Shown one piece after another: positions 33,418 to 43,056 of a stretch of DNA of 49,934 nucleotides. The stretch lies in contig CAJXTI010000024.1 in the NCBI GenBank assembly GCA_913061185.1, positions 1 through 49,934 of the forward strand. The letters run 5' to 3'. Within the stretch, counting starts at the first letter, position 1. Each line of letters starts with the position of its first letter. Made by a program: the position numbers and the translations under genes. The DNA is from an uncultured Oceanobacter sp. (GTDB taxonomy: Bacteria > Pseudomonadota > Gammaproteobacteria > Pseudomonadales > Oceanobacteraceae). The notes under the pieces were generated by a model. It had not been told where the DNA came from. It searched no databases and was given only the letters and a program-made list of their open reading frames with translations.

Positions 33418-33845
33418 TCACCCCCCTTTAATCGGCAGGTCGAAATACACACCATTCCAGAAATTCGCCCCGAATTCCGCCGGTTGTTTGAACATAAACA
33501 GCAAATTATGGCACCGACAGCTTAGGTTATCTCGGCTGACGGTATGGGGTTGAGAATAGGGGCAGGCTAAATGGCACATTAACTCCGGGCCTTCCAGGCA
33601 TTTCATATCCTTCATCGACAGCAAGAAATCCTTGAAACCGGTGGCTCAAACTCAGCTTATAACGGCTGGTATCACCGTCAGGGCTCAAACACCACTGTAG
33701 CGATTTCAAACGTATGGCCTTTCTTGTCGAGCAGAAAAACCGTCTTCTTACCTTCTAACGTCGCCGCTGTTGCTATGGCAGAACCGATTAAGGTCGAGAA
33801 CATCAGCAGCCATGTCGCTACTGTTTGGAGTACCGGAATTATCAT
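33418..33845 (-). pseudogene. Secreted protein gene broken by two frameshifts
   Basis: Three consecutive minus-strand frames join into one product of about 142 residues. Frame one starts ATG 33845 with a signal peptide (MIIPVLQTVATWLLMFSTLI, cut after AIA), then EGKKTVFLLDKKGHTFEIAT and VVFEP. After one inserted T the text continues DGDTSRYKLSLSHRFQ. After one inserted G/A it continues DFLLSMKDMKCLEGPELM, and ends with FGANFWNGVYFDLPIKGG at 33418. Reading across the two single-base insertions gives continuous protein-like sequence. The family is not recognised. Either this is a recent pseudogene or the contig has two indel errors within 130 bases. A 7-bp hairpin lies just upstream of the ATG. 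Confidence 0.65.
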
Positions 33846-33846
33846 C

Positions 33847-33867
33847 TAGCAGGCTGCTGACCTGCTA
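33847..33867. repeat. Hairpin TAGCAGG/CCTGCTA
   Basis: TAGCAGG (33847-33853) and CCTGCTA (33861-33867) with a 7-nt loop lie directly upstream of the broken secreted-protein gene and downstream of gcvP. It could terminate the gcv transcript or shape the 5' leader of the broken gene; no T-run is present. Confidence 0.45.
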
Positions 33868-33997
33868 TCTGCGTTGCCACTACGGTGTCAAAAACAGGTT
33901 CAAATCGGTTGTTTATTAGCCATAAACTCCCTCTTTTCTCCTGTTTTTGCCTTGCGTTGACTGCCTCGAAAACAAACATCAACGGCCTGCCAGAAAA

Positions 33998-36943
33998 TCA
34001 ATCCTCGTAGTGTTCAATCGCCGGGCAGGAACAGATCAAATTCCGATCGCCATACACGTCATCAATACGACCCACGCTTGGCCAGAACTTGTGGGCACCG
34101 AGGTTTTTGGTGGGGTATACGGCTTGTTCGCGGCTGTACGGCCGATCCCATTCACCAACGGTGACGACTTCGGCGGTGTGGGGGGCGTGTTTCAGCGGGT
34201 TGTTTTCGGCGTCCAGTTGACCCCGTTGGACGGCGTCAATTTCACCTTTGATGGCGATCATAGCGTCGGCAAAGCGGTCGATTTCGGCTTTGGATTCAGA
34301 CTCGGTCGGTTCGATCATGAAGGTGCCCGCCACTGGGAAAGACATGGTTGGGGCGTGGAAGCCGTAGTCCATCAAGCGCTTGGCAATGTCGACTTCGGTG
34401 ATGCCGGTTTCGGCTTTGATTGGGCGCAGGTCGACGATGCATTCGTGTGCCACGCGGCCGTTCTGGCCGGAGTACAGAATCGGGTAGTGGTCACTCAGGC
34501 GTTTGGCCAGGTAGTTGGCTTTCAGCAGGGCGTTCTGGGTGGCGAGGCGCAGACCGTTGCCGCCCATCAGGGTGATGTACATCCAGCTGATCGGCAGAAT
34601 GCTGGCAGAGCCGTAGGGGGCAGACGATACCGCGCTGTTGCCTTTGGCTTCGTTGTCTATCGGGCGTACGGCGTGGTTGGCGACAAAGGGAGCCAGTGCG
34701 GCGGTGACGCCAATCGGACCCATGCCGGGGCCGCCACCACCGTGGGGAATGGCGAAGGTTTTGTGCAGGTTCATGTGGGATACGTCAGCGCCGATAAAGG
34801 CGGGCTGGGTAATGCCGACCTGGGCGTTGAGGTTGGCACCGTCCATGTACACCATGCCGCCGTTGGCGTGAATCAGGTCGCAGATTTCTTTGACACCTTG
34901 TTCATAAATGCCGTGGGTCGACGGGTAGGTCAGCATCAGGCAGGAGAGCTGGTCTTTTAATTCTTCGGCCTTGGCTTTGAGGTCGTCGAAGTCAACGTTG
35001 CCCTGGGCGTCGCAGTTGGTGACGACCACGCGCATGGAGGCCATCTGGGCAGATGCCGGGTTGGTGCCGTGGGCGGAGCGCGGAATCAGGCAGACGTTGC
35101 GGTGACCTTCGCCACGGCTCTCGTGGTATTTCTTGATTGCCAGCAAACCGGCGTATTCGCCTTGTGCGCCGGAGTTCGGCTGCATACAGATGGCGTCGAA
35201 GCCGGTGATGGCGCGCAGGTAACCGTCCAGTTCGCCGATCATCGCTTCGTAGCCCTGGGTCTGGGACTTGGGTGCGAATGGGTGGATGTTGGCGAATTCT
35301 GGCCAGGTCACCGGGATCATTTCGGTGGTGGCGTTGAGTTTCATGGTGCAGGAACCCAGCGTGATCATGCTGTGGTTCATGGCTAAATCCTTCGACTCCA
35401 GACGCTTCAGGTAGCGCAACATGTCGTGCTCGCTGTGGTACTGGTTGAAGGTTGGATGAGTCAGAAAGTTGCTGGTACGTACCAGTTCGGCGGGCACCGA
35501 GGTGGAACCTGTGGCAACGATACTGGCGTCGAGGGTGTACACGTCGAGTTTGTGGCTGTCTTTATTGGTACCCAGAATCACGTCGAACAGCTGTTGCACG
35601 TCGGCCGTGTTGGTTTTTTCACCCAGAGTGATACCGAGTGTGTCTGTGTCGATGCCTAACGCCTGATCGTCACGCAGGTTGATTTCAGCGGTTTCGGCGC
35701 GGGCCAGTACGGCGGCGCGGTCGTTTACTTTAATGGTCAGGGTATCGAACCAGCTGCTGGTGACCAGTTTAATACCGGCGGCTTTGCCAGCGTCTGAAGT
35801 CAGACCAGCCGCAAGAATATCGGTCAAACGGTGGATGCGAGCGGCAATGGTCTTCAGACCCGTCGGGCCGTGGTAAACGGCATAGAACGACGACAGGTTG
35901 GCCAGTAATACCTGGGCGGTACAGATGTTGGAGTTGGCCTTCTCGCGGCGAATATGTTGTTCGCGGGTTTGCAGTGCCATGCGCAGGGCCGGTTTGCCCT
36001 GGGCGTCGATGGAGACACCGATAATACGGCCGGGAATCGAGCGTTTGAAGGCGTCGCGGGTGGCAAAGAAGGCGGCATGAGGGCCACCAAAGCCCATAGG
36101 TACGCCAAAATGCTGGGCGTTGCCGAGGACAATGTCGGCACCCATCTCACCGGGAGATTTCAGGGTTACCAGAGCCATCAGGTCGGTGGCGATGGCGACC
36201 AGGGCGTTGTTGTTGTGCAGGGCGTCGATGATGGCGGTGAAATCACGCACGTCACCGTTTTTACCCGGATATTGGAACAGTGCACCAAATACGTCGGCGC
36301 TGGCGGCAGCGTCAGCCGGGCCAACCAGAATGTCCCAACCAAAGGCTTCGGCGCGGGTTTTGACTACGTCGATGGTTTGCGGCAGGCAGTTTTGATCAAT
36401 AAAGAAGGTGTTGGATTTGTTCTTCTTGACCGAGCGTTTGGCCATCGCCATGGCTTCGGCGGCGGCGCTGCCTTCATCCAGTAGCGAGGCGTTGGCCAGT
36501 TCCATGCCGGTCATGTCGATGACCATTTGCTGGAAGTTCAGCAGCGCTTCCAAACGACCTTGGGCGATTTCTGGCTGATATGGCGTGTAGGCGGTGTACC
36601 AGCCGGGGTTTTCCAGCACGTTGCGCAGAATGACCGGCGGAATAATGGTGTCGTGGTAGCCGAGGCCAATGTAGCTTTTGAAGACTTTGTTCCGGCTGGC
36701 TAAGGTACGCAGATAGTTCAATGCGTCAAATTCTGTCTTGCTGTCGGCAATAGCGAGGAATGGCGCTCGTAAGATATCGGCCGGGACGATTTCGGCCGTC
36801 AGCGCGTCGATGGAGTCGGCATTCACCGTAGCTAGCATGGCATCGGCTTCGACGTGGTCAATTCCTGTGCCGTTTGAGGCAATGTGGCGGCCTACAAAGG
36901 CATCGCGTTGTTCCAGTTGTTGCAGTGACAGAGTGGGTGTCAT
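33998..36943 (-). CDS. gcvP: Glycine dehydrogenase (decarboxylating), P-protein
   Basis: P-protein of the glycine cleavage system: PLP-dependent decarboxylation of glycine and transfer of the aminomethyl group to lipoyl-GcvH. The 981-residue length suits the homodimeric, fused alpha-beta form. Landmarks are the N-terminal [49 protein letters not shown], and the PLP lysine Lys728 in [20 protein letters not shown]. It is the last gene of gcvT-gcvH-gcvP, 143 bp after gcvH. That gap contains a hairpin and a short repeat, so its expression may be tuned separately from gcvTH. Confidence 0.97.
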   Translation of the reverse strand: MTPTLSLQQLEQRDAFVGRHIASNGTGIDHVEADAMLATVNADSIDALTAEIVPADILRAPFLAIADSKTEFDALNYLRTLASRNKVFKSYIGLGYHDTIIPPVILRNVLENPGWYTAYTPYQPEIAQGRLEALLNFQQMVIDMTGMELANASLLDEGSAAAEAMAMAKRSVKKNKSNTFFIDQNCLPQTIDVVKTRAEAFGWDILVGPADAAASADVFGALFQYPGKNGDVRDFTAIIDALHNNNALVAIATDLMALVTLKSPGEMGADIVLGNAQHFGVPMGFGGPHAAFFATRDAFKRSIPGRIIGVSIDAQGKPALRMALQTREQHIRREKANSNICTAQVLLANLSSFYAVYHGPTGLKTIAARIHRLTDILAAGLTSDAGKAAGIKLVTSSWFDTLTIKVNDRAAVLARAETAEINLRDDQALGIDTDTLGITLGEKTNTADVQQLFDVILGTNKDSHKLDVYTLDASIVATGSTSVPAELVRTSNFLTHPTFNQYHSEHDMLRYLKRLESKDLAMNHSMITLGSCTMKLNATTEMIPVTWPEFANIHPFAPKSQTQGYEAMIGELDGYLRAITGFDAICMQPNSGAQGEYAGLLAIKKYHESRGEGHRNVCLIPRSAHGTNPASAQMASMRVVVTNCDAQGNVDFDDLKAKAEELKDQLSCLMLTYPSTHGIYEQGVKEICDLIHANGGMVYMDGANLNAQVGITQPAFIGADVSHMNLHKTFAIPHGGGGPGMGPIGVTAALAPFVANHAVRPIDNEAKGNSAVSSAPYGSASILPISWMYITLMGGNGLRLATQNALLKANYLAKRLSDHYPILYSGQNGRVAHECIVDLRPIKAETGITEVDIAKRLMDYGFHAPTMSFPVAGTFMIEPTESESKAEIDRFADAMIAIKGEIDAVQRGQLDAENNPLKHAPHTAEVVTVGEWDRPYSREQAVYPTKNLGAHKFWPSVGRIDDVYGDRNLICSCPAIEHYED

Positions 36944-36974
36944 TGAGAAGGTTACCCTCAGTTTAAAAGCAAAG

Positions 36975-36996
36975 AACCCCTGAGGAGTCAGAGGTT
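36975..36996 (-). terminator. Attenuator-like hairpin between gcvH and gcvP
   Basis: On the minus strand AACCTCTGA, loop CTCC, TCAGGGGTT (one G-U pair) forms a 9-bp stem followed by CTTTGCTTTT. It lies 32 bp upstream of the gcvP start. It could partially terminate readthrough from gcvH. Confidence 0.5.
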
Positions 36997-37044
36997 CGAA
37001 TGTGTGCTGCTGTGCGGCAGCAGGGTTGCGCGCGGTGTTGCGTC

Positions 37045-37069
37045 ACTTGTACTTGTAACTTGTACTTGT
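37045..37069. repeat. Four ACTTGT hexamers between gcvH and gcvP
   Basis: ACTTGT occurs at 37045-37050, 37051-37056, 37058-37063 and 37064-37069, two tandem pairs separated by one A. It is noncoding, slippage-prone simple sequence. Confidence 0.85.
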
Positions 37070-37086
37070 GACTCGGGTGGGGAGAA

Positions 37087-37473
37087 TCAGCCTTCGCAAG
37101 CCGCGCTATAGGCATCGGCAGCCATCAGATTTTCCAGGTCGGCGGCATCGGCCAGTTCCATCTTGAAGAACCAGGCTTCACCGTATGGGTCTTCGTTGAC
37201 TTTTTCCGGAGCATCGACCAGGTCTTCGTTGATGGCGATGATCTTGCCAGCCAGTGGCGCATAGATATCGGAGGCGGCTTTTACTGATTCAACCACGGCG
37301 CATTCGGCGTCGGCTTCGAATTCGGCGTCGATTTCTGGTAGCTCAACGAAGACCACATCGCCGAGTGCTTCCTGGGCAAAATCGGTGATGCCGATGGTCA
37401 CGGTGCCGTCGGCTTCGACACGAATCCATTCATGAGATGCGACGTATTTCAGATCTGCAGGTACATTGGCCAT
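37087..37473 (-). CDS. gcvH: Glycine cleavage system H protein
   Basis: The lipoyl carrier protein that shuttles the aminomethyl group between P-, T- and L-proteins. At 128 residues it is of normal length. The lipoylation site is Lys65 in [10 protein letters not shown], preceded by [19 protein letters not shown] and followed by [24 protein letters not shown] 37473 has GGAG 8 nt upstream; the frame is open to 37569 but the extension is not conserved in the family. It lies about 200 bp after gcvT and 143 bp before gcvP. Confidence 0.96.
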   Translation of the reverse strand: MANVPADLKYVASHEWIRVEADGTVTIGITDFAQEALGDVVFVELPEIDAEFEADAECAVVESVKAASDIYAPLAGKIIAINEDLVDAPEKVNEDPYGEAWFFKMELADAADLENLMAADAYSAACEG

Positions 37474-37678
37474 GTTCTTTCTCCAGGCTATTGATGTTGC
37501 GGGTGCGTTTGAGAGACCAGCAGCAGACAGGGCCGGGTAATGTCGGGGTATCTGTGTGCTGGTCGGCACGGCAACAGCAGTATGTTAATTCAGGGTTATC
37601 GTTGTTGCTGCATTCTACGGCGTCCGGCAGTTGGCTGAAATGCCCCTGCGCGAACGCTACCTACTTAATTGGAACTAT

Positions 37679-38776
37679 TTACTCGTAGACCTTTTTACCG
37701 TTACGCACAAAGGGCAACTTAACGACTTTGGCCGCTATCTGTTTGCCACGAATGTCCACCAAGCAGCGATCACCAGTGGCTACCGGCACGCGCGCCATGG
37801 CGATAGAGCATTCCAGCGTTGGGCTGAAAGTGCCAGAGGTAATCTCGCCGGTTTGTTGCTCGCCGTTACCCAGATCAACGATCACCTTCTGGTGTGAACG
37901 CATAATGCCACGGCCTTCCAGTATCAGGCCAACCAGCTTGTTGGGCACGCCTGTGGCTTTTTCGGCTTCTAGCGCGTCGCGGCCAATAAACGGTCGGTCG
38001 GTCGGTTCCCAGGCAATGGTCCAGCTCATGTTGGCTTGCAAGGGGCTGACGGTTTCGCTCATGTCGTTGCCGTAGAGGTTCATGCCGGCTTCCAGTCGCA
38101 GGGTATCGCGCGCGCCCAGACCACAGGGTTGTACATCGGCTTCCAGCAAAGATTGCCAGAATGCAGCGATTTCTGTTTCTGGCACCATGATTTCCAGACC
38201 GTCTTCACCGGTGTAACCGGTACGGGCATAAAACCATTCGGCCTGCCCCCGACCCTGAAAGACTTTCAGGCCGTCAATGGCGCTGGCCGCTTCCGGTTTG
38301 ACCAGTTTTACCTTGGCAATGGCGTGCGGGCCTTGCACTGCGACCATGGCCAGCTCTGGACGCTCGGTGAGGCTGAGGTTGGAAAAACCGCGCAGGTTTT
38401 TCTCCATCCATTCGAGGTCTTTGGATCGCGTCGCCGAGTTCACCACCAAACGGTAACCGCCGTCGGCCTTGTAGACGATCAGGTCGTCAATCACGCCGCC
38501 ATCCTGGTTCAGCATGCCGCTATACAGCGCCTTGCCTTTTTCCTTCAAACGGGCGACATCGTTGGCCAGCAGTTTTTGCAGGTAATCCGTGGCATCGGAG
38601 CCAGCCAGATCAACAATGGTCATGTGTGATACATCAAACATCCCGGCGTGTTCGCGCACCGCCTTGTGTTCAACAATCTGGGAACCATAGTGAATCGGCA
38701 TTTCCCACCCGGCGAAGTCCACCATCTTGGCGTTGGCTTCCAGGTGTTTGGCATACAAAGCAGTACGTTTGGCCAT
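37679..38776 (-). CDS. gcvT: Aminomethyltransferase, T-protein
   Basis: T-protein of the glycine cleavage system, which moves the one-carbon unit to tetrahydrofolate and releases ammonia. The 365-residue product has [33 protein letters not shown], the folate-site [14 protein letters not shown], and [22 protein letters not shown] 38776 has AGGA 7 nt upstream; the in-frame extension to 38878 is not family-like. It is the promoter-proximal gene of gcvTHP. No glycine riboswitch with recognisable conserved blocks was seen upstream, although many gcv operons have one. Confidence 0.96.
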   Translation of the reverse strand: MAKRTALYAKHLEANAKMVDFAGWEMPIHYGSQIVEHKAVREHAGMFDVSHMTIVDLAGSDATDYLQKLLANDVARLKEKGKALYSGMLNQDGGVIDDLIVYKADGGYRLVVNSATRSKDLEWMEKNLRGFSNLSLTERPELAMVAVQGPHAIAKVKLVKPEAASAIDGLKVFQGRGQAEWFYARTGYTGEDGLEIMVPETEIAAFWQSLLEADVQPCGLGARDTLRLEAGMNLYGNDMSETVSPLQANMSWTIAWEPTDRPFIGRDALEAEKATGVPNKLVGLILEGRGIMRSHQKVIVDLGNGEQQTGEITSGTFSPTLECSIAMARVPVATGDRCLVDIRGKQIAAKVVKLPFVRNGKKVYE

Positions 38777-39101
38777 GGAGCGTCCTGTGTCTGGGTTACC
38801 TGAAACGCACTCGGCAGCAGTTGCCGGGGGCGTGAAAAAAAGGGCGGCAAGTATACAGCTTTGTGGTGAGCAGGGCATCTGCTGCAGGGGATTTGTTACG
38901 GATTCAGTTTGGTGGTGCTGGTGGTGAGGTTGGTCGGTTCATTCGCTGATGACCTGGTATTCGGCAGGATCGCTCCAATCGTTCCAATCATGAGAATGCC
39001 CCTGAGTATGCGAGTCGGTTTTACGATGAGCGTGAGGGTCTGCCAAACTTCTTCGGCACAGCCCTTGCTTGAACCAGATATTGCGTCAATAAGCGGTCAT
39101 T
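38777..39101. other. Divergent regulatory region between gcvT and fliR
   Basis: These 325 bases separate gcvT (minus) from fliR (plus). On the minus strand TATACT (38855-38850) is a possible -10 for gcv, without a clear -35. On the plus strand a sigma-54 promoter lies at 39053-39070. The upstream part may hold a FleQ-type enhancer, but no defined site is recognised. No gene is seen. Confidence 0.5.
39053..39070 (+). promoter_or_regulatory. Sigma-54 promoter for fliR-flhB
   Basis: TTCGGCACAGCCCTTGCT matches the -24/-12 consensus TGGCAC-N5-TTGC at nearly all positions. The invariant GG (39055-39056) and GC (39067-39068) are spaced by exactly 10 bp. It lies about 32 bp before the fliR start codon, leaving room for a short leader. 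Flagellar class II genes of Pseudomonas/Vibrio type use sigma-54 with FleQ/FlrA, supporting the assignment. Confidence 0.78.
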
Positions 39102-39878
39102 ATGCTGGAATTTACCGATCTTGAAGTTGGTCACTGGATTAGCCGTTACATTTATCCGTTTGCCCGCATCAGTGGCCTGTTTATGGTGATGCCGCTGCTG
39201 GGTACTCGTATGGTGCCGACCCAGATCCGGCTACTGTTAGCCGTGGCGACGACGCTGGTTATTGTGCCGGTCTTACCACCTTTGCCGAAGGTGGAGGCGA
39301 TGTCGGTTGCTGCGTTTGTGATTATTTTGCATCAGCTGCTGATCGGTATTGCGCTTGGTTTTATCGTCGAGATGTTGACGCAGGTATTTGTGTTGGCGGG
39401 TCAGTTGATTGCCATGCAAACCGGTCTGGGTATTGCGACCACGGTTGATCCGTCACAAGGTGCGTCGGTGGTGGTGATTTCGCAGTGGCTGCTGTTTATG
39501 GTCAGCCTGGTGTTTTTGTCATTGAATGGCCATCTGGTACTGATCGAGGTGCTGGTACAAAGTTTTTACTCGCTCCCCGTTGGTATGTCGAGTTGGTCGG
39601 CGGCTGATCTCGGTCGTATTGTGCACTGGAGTGGCTGGATGTTTGCTGCGGCACTGGTGATTGCCTTGCCAGCGCTGGCGGCGTTACTGGTGGTGAATCT
39701 GGCCTTCGGGGTGATGACCCGTGCCGCCCCGCAGTTGAATATTTTTGCCTTGGGTTTTCCGGTCACCATGGTGGTTGGTTTGTTTATCTTGTGGCTGACG
39801 ATGACGGATATGGCACTGTCGTTTCATCGCCATATGGAAGCCTTGTTTGCTTTTGCGCGCACACTGGTGGGAGGCTGA
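39102..39878 (+). CDS. fliR: Flagellar type III export protein FliR
   Basis: An inner-membrane core component of the flagellar export gate, forming the FliPQR channel. The 258-residue protein has about six helices with the family's IYPFARISGLFMVMPLLGTR, LLLAVATTLVIVPVLPP, LIAMQTGLGIATTVDPSQGAS, and MTRAAPQLNIFALGFPVTM. It is followed by flhB after 3 bp (FlhB guides substrate switching). FliP and FliQ, normally just upstream, are absent; gcvT lies there instead. The pair carries its own sigma-54 promoter, so it was separated from the main flagellar cluster with regulation preserved. Confidence 0.95.
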   Translation: MLEFTDLEVGHWISRYIYPFARISGLFMVMPLLGTRMVPTQIRLLLAVATTLVIVPVLPPLPKVEAMSVAAFVIILHQLLIGIALGFIVEMLTQVFVLAGQLIAMQTGLGIATTVDPSQGASVVVISQWLLFMVSLVFLSLNGHLVLIEVLVQSFYSLPVGMSSWSAADLGRIVHWSGWMFAAALVIALPALAALLVVNLAFGVMTRAAPQLNIFALGFPVTMVVGLFILWLTMTDMALSFHRHMEALFAFARTLVGG

Positions 39879-39881
39879 GGT

Positions 39882-41033
39882 ATGGCTGAAGATACTGGTC
39901 AGGAGAAAAGCGAAGAACCCACGGCACGAAAGCTCGAAAAAGCCCGTGAGGAAGGCCAGGCGCCACGCTCGAAAGAGTTGAATACCACTGCGGTATTGGT
40001 GGTCGGGGCGCTGGGATTGCTGGCGTTGGGGCCGTATATGACCCGTCAGGTGGCCGCTATGGCCCGTTACAGCTTTGAAGTCGGGCGAGCGGATGTGTTT
40101 GACAGCAGCCGTATGGCGCATCATTTGATGGCATCGCTGGACAGTGCCGCACTGGCGTTAGCTCCCTGGTTGGCACTGATGCTGGTGGCCGCCATTGCTG
40201 GCCCTTTGGGGGTTGGCGGTTGGCTGTTTTCGAGCAAGTCACTGGCCCCGAAGTTAAGTCGTATGAGTCCGCTGGCCGGATTGAAACGTATGTTTTCTGC
40301 CAATTCGCTGGTGGAGTTATTCAAGGCCTGGGCCAAGGTGTTGGTGGTCGGTTTTTGTGCCTGGATGGTACTGGGGTACTTCTTTGACGATGCCCTGAGC
40401 CTGTTGTCGATGCCGGTTGAAGGAGCGATTCCTGGTGCCGTTCATATTGTGCTTTGGTCGTTTATTCTGATGTGTATGTCCACGGCACTGATTGCGCTGG
40501 TCGATGTACCCTGGCAGATCCATAGCCATATCAAAAAGCTGAAGATGAGCCTTCAGGAAATCAAGGACGAATACAAGGACACCGAGGGTAAACCGGAAGT
40601 CAAAGGCCGGATTCGACAGCTGCAGCGTGAGGCGGCACAACGACGGATGTTGGCGGATGTGCCAAGTGCAGATGTGGTGATTACTAACCCGACTCACTTT
40701 TCTGTGGCGTTAAAATACCAGTCGGATTCGATGACGGCGCCGGTTGTGGTGGCCAAGGGTGCAGACCAGGCGGCGCTAAAAATTCGGGAGATTGCGAAGG
40801 AGCATAATGTGCCCCGGATGCAGGCACCACCGCTGGCTCGTGCGTTGTATACCCATGCGCGCATCGGTGATGAAATCCCGGAAGGCCTGTACGTCGCGGT
40901 GGCACAGGTGCTGGCGTATATTTATCAGATGGATATGTATGTCAAGGGTCGGGGGCCGAAGCCGGACCGTCATCCAGACATGCCGATTCCTCGGGACTTG
41001 CGGGTTGACCCGGAGCGTCCGCTTAACGATTGA
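39882..41033 (+). CDS. flhB: Flagellar type III export switch protein FlhB
   Basis: FlhB is the export-specificity switch: an N-terminal four-helix membrane domain and a cytoplasmic domain that self-cleaves. Here the cleavage motif NPTH is residues 269-272 (VVITNPTHFSVALKY), the same place as in enteric FlhB. The opening EKSEEPTARKLEKAREEGQ is diagnostic. GAGG lies 5-6 nt before the ATG. The C-terminus overlaps the converging transglutaminase-like gene by 11 bp. FlhA, often next in other gammaproteobacteria, is not here. Confidence 0.96.
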   Translation: MAEDTGQEKSEEPTARKLEKAREEGQAPRSKELNTTAVLVVGALGLLALGPYMTRQVAAMARYSFEVGRADVFDSSRMAHHLMASLDSAALALAPWLALMLVAAIAGPLGVGGWLFSSKSLAPKLSRMSPLAGLKRMFSANSLVELFKAWAKVLVVGFCAWMVLGYFFDDALSLLSMPVEGAIPGAVHIVLWSFILMCMSTALIALVDVPWQIHSHIKKLKMSLQEIKDEYKDTEGKPEVKGRIRQLQREAAQRRMLADVPSADVVITNPTHFSVALKYQSDSMTAPVVVAKGADQAALKIREIAKEHNVPRMQAPPLARALYTHARIGDEIPEGLYVAVAQVLAYIYQMDMYVKGRGPKPDRHPDMPIPRDLRVDPERPLND

Positions 41034-41811
41034 CCATCTCTACCGAGATAATCTGTTCGATGGGAAATACCGGTGGGCCGTACTGGTTGTAGATGGCAAC
41101 GTCGGTTGCGTCGCGGCCATAGCCGGTGGCAACGTAAGCGCCCTTGCGGCCGTATTGGGTGGCATCAAAGATGTACCAGCGGTCACCGACATAGGCTTCG
41201 AACCAGGCGTGTAAATCCATCGGTTGCAGGTCGTACAGATAACCCACTACCTGACGGGCAGGAATACTCAGTGCCCGGCATAGGGCAATACAGAGGTGAG
41301 ACAGATCACGGCAGACACCGGATTGACGCAGGTTGATTTCAATCGCTGAGACTGGCGAAGGACTGGTGCCGGGTTCGTAACGAATATTGCGGCGCACCCA
41401 GTCTTCGATGGCTGCCACCTGATCGTAACCGGGCAAATAGCCTTGGGTGATTTCACTGGCAAGCAGGTAAAAGCGGTCGGATTCACAATAGCGGCTGGGC
41501 AGCAGGTAGGTGAGGACATCCGATGGCAGGTTCTGGATTTCGACGAAAGGAGTCCCTGGGGCTTCTTCGACATGTTCGAGCGTCATCACGTCGGCTGAAC
41601 AATACAGCGCGAAGGGGCCAGGGGGCGCGATCAGGCGTTGGCAGTCGTTGCCATAGAAGTCCTTGAACTCTATGACTGGCACACTGGGGAGCACTTCATA
41701 TTCTTCCCGTGCAACCCATTGTTGGGAGCCTCGGCGGGCGCGCAACATAAGAATAAAAGGTGTGGGCACAGAAATTTCAAACGAAAATTCACAACTGGTG
41801 CTGATCCACAT
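41023..41811 (-). CDS. Transglutaminase-like cysteine protein
   Basis: A 262-residue cytosolic protein of the transglutaminase/protease-like superfamily. The N-terminal half is a beta-rich Bact_transglu_N-type domain (STSCEFSFEISVPTPFILML). The catalytic triad is visible: Cys167 in QSGVCRDLSHL, His201 in MDLHAWFEAYV, and Asp216 in WYIFDAT. The activity could be protein crosslinking, peptide cleavage or amide transfer; close bacterial relatives are uncharacterised. AGGAAA precedes the ATG. It lies 107 bp after the cNMP-binding/rhodanese gene in the same direction, so the two may be cotranscribed. Confidence 0.85.
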   Translation of the reverse strand: MWISTSCEFSFEISVPTPFILMLRARRGSQQWVAREEYEVLPSVPVIEFKDFYGNDCQRLIAPPGPFALYCSADVMTLEHVEEAPGTPFVEIQNLPSDVLTYLLPSRYCESDRFYLLASEITQGYLPGYDQVAAIEDWVRRNIRYEPGTSPSPVSAIEINLRQSGVCRDLSHLCIALCRALSIPARQVVGYLYDLQPMDLHAWFEAYVGDRWYIFDATQYGRKGAYVATGYGRDATDVAIYNQYGPPVFPIEQIISVEMVNR

Positions 41812-41918
41812 TCGCGCTTTTCCTGGCCGATGATCGAAGGCGCAACTATAGGACCAGAAGCCGGATACGCCTAGCTCTATCAGCTGATTTTCTGGACGGA
41901 GTGGGTAATTGTAGGGCT

Positions 41919-42911
41919 TCAGTGCCTGAGTATCTTGACCTCGAATCCGGCTTCACTGAGGATATAGGCCGCTGCTTCTGCGCGACCTTCTCCCAGTACA
42001 ACGTAAATAAAATCACGGTTGAAGTTATCCATCTGGCTACGCAGTTGCGCCAGAGGCACATTGCGTGCGCGTGCAACCGGTGCCATGGCGGCTTCCTGTT
42101 GGGTACGGACATCGAGCTGGATGACGCCGGTATCGCTGTTTTCGATCAGCTCGTCGAGCTGTTGGGGGTCGACGTATTCCAGTACCGGTGTTTTTAACAG
42201 GGTATCAAAATCGTTTTTGCTGAGTACCATGACGATGCCGTTACTGCTCATGGTAATCGTGGCACTGCGGGGCAGGCTGCTGATCAGGGAGTCTTCGCCG
42301 AAGAGCGCACCATTACTCAGTGCTGCCAGGGTTTCTTCCTGCTTGCCGTTGCGCCGTGTGACAACGGCTTTCCCTTGTTTGATGACATAGCATTCGTTGC
42401 CTTCATCGCCTTCCTGGATCAGCACGTCGCCCAGAGTGACTTCGCGCTCCTCAAAACGGGAGAGTAATTGCTGGATATTGCCTGGCGGAATGCGATTAAA
42501 CAGCTCTGAGGTTAACAGGGCTTCAAGCCAGTCTGTTTCTTCATCGGACTCAAGCGAGCGGGCTACTTCGACCCAGGTACTGATCAGTTCAAGGTAGCGT
42601 CTGGGCAGGCTGGCAATCAGACAGTCACTGACTGCAACAGCAGAATATTTGTGAATGGGATGGGTGGCATCCAGGGCGAGAAAGTTGCCTTCGTCCTCAC
42701 CATTAAGCTGAGTCACTTCAAAGTGATCGTTGACCAGGTCGATGGCACCCTCCAGCAAATAATGGCAGCGGTCATCTTGCTGCCCCCGTTTGAACAGCAC
42801 GCCACGTTGAGCCAGACGAACCGGTGCAAAGTGCGGCAGCAATTCCTGAAGGGCATTTTCAGACAGATCTTCAAAGGGAATAAATTGCTGGAGTCGTGCT
42901 GCGTTGATCAT
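41919..42911 (-). CDS. Double cyclic-nucleotide-binding protein with degenerate rhodanese domain
   Basis: A 330-residue soluble protein. Residues ~10-120 and ~135-235 are two cNMP-binding-like beta-rolls. The second is the better match: GDVLIQEGDEGNECYVIKQG, then GALFGEDSLISSLPRSATIT, where the PRSAT box is typical of cNMP pockets. Residues ~245-330 form a rhodanese fold (GVIQLDVRTQQEAAMAPV, AEAAAYILSEAGF). The active-site loop reads FIYVVLGEGRAEAA with no cysteine where thiosulphate sulphurtransferases carry the catalytic Cys, so it is probably a non-enzymatic binding domain. There is no HTH, so this is not a CRP-type factor. It may act as a cyclic-nucleotide sensor by protein interaction. 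Confidence 0.8.
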   Translation of the reverse strand: MINAARLQQFIPFEDLSENALQELLPHFAPVRLAQRGVLFKRGQQDDRCHYLLEGAIDLVNDHFEVTQLNGEDEGNFLALDATHPIHKYSAVAVSDCLIASLPRRYLELISTWVEVARSLESDEETDWLEALLTSELFNRIPPGNIQQLLSRFEEREVTLGDVLIQEGDEGNECYVIKQGKAVVTRRNGKQEETLAALSNGALFGEDSLISSLPRSATITMSSNGIVMVLSKNDFDTLLKTPVLEYVDPQQLDELIENSDTGVIQLDVRTQQEAAMAPVARARNVPLAQLRSQMDNFNRDFIYVVLGEGRAEAAAYILSEAGFEVKILRH

Positions 42912-43056
42912 GCCGTTCTGACCGGGTTGTGAATAGACTGGATGAGTGTTGCCATTATCGTTTCAGTACTTTCAGTGTTGGTGCGAGTGTTGCTGCGACA
43001 ATTAACGTGCATGTAAAAGACTATAGCAAAGGGCCTGCCATGTTGCTTGAGATGTA

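Noticed and set aside
33947..34960. Long plus-strand open frame (337 codons) antisense to gcvP
   Set aside because: It is rich in Gly/Val/Phe/His, as typical of the reverse reading of a GC-rich gene, and has no family resemblance. gcvP on the other strand is unambiguous.
38777..39052. Glycine riboswitch upstream of gcvT
   Set aside because: No conserved glycine-aptamer blocks were found on the minus strand between gcvT and fliR. A covariance-model search would settle this.
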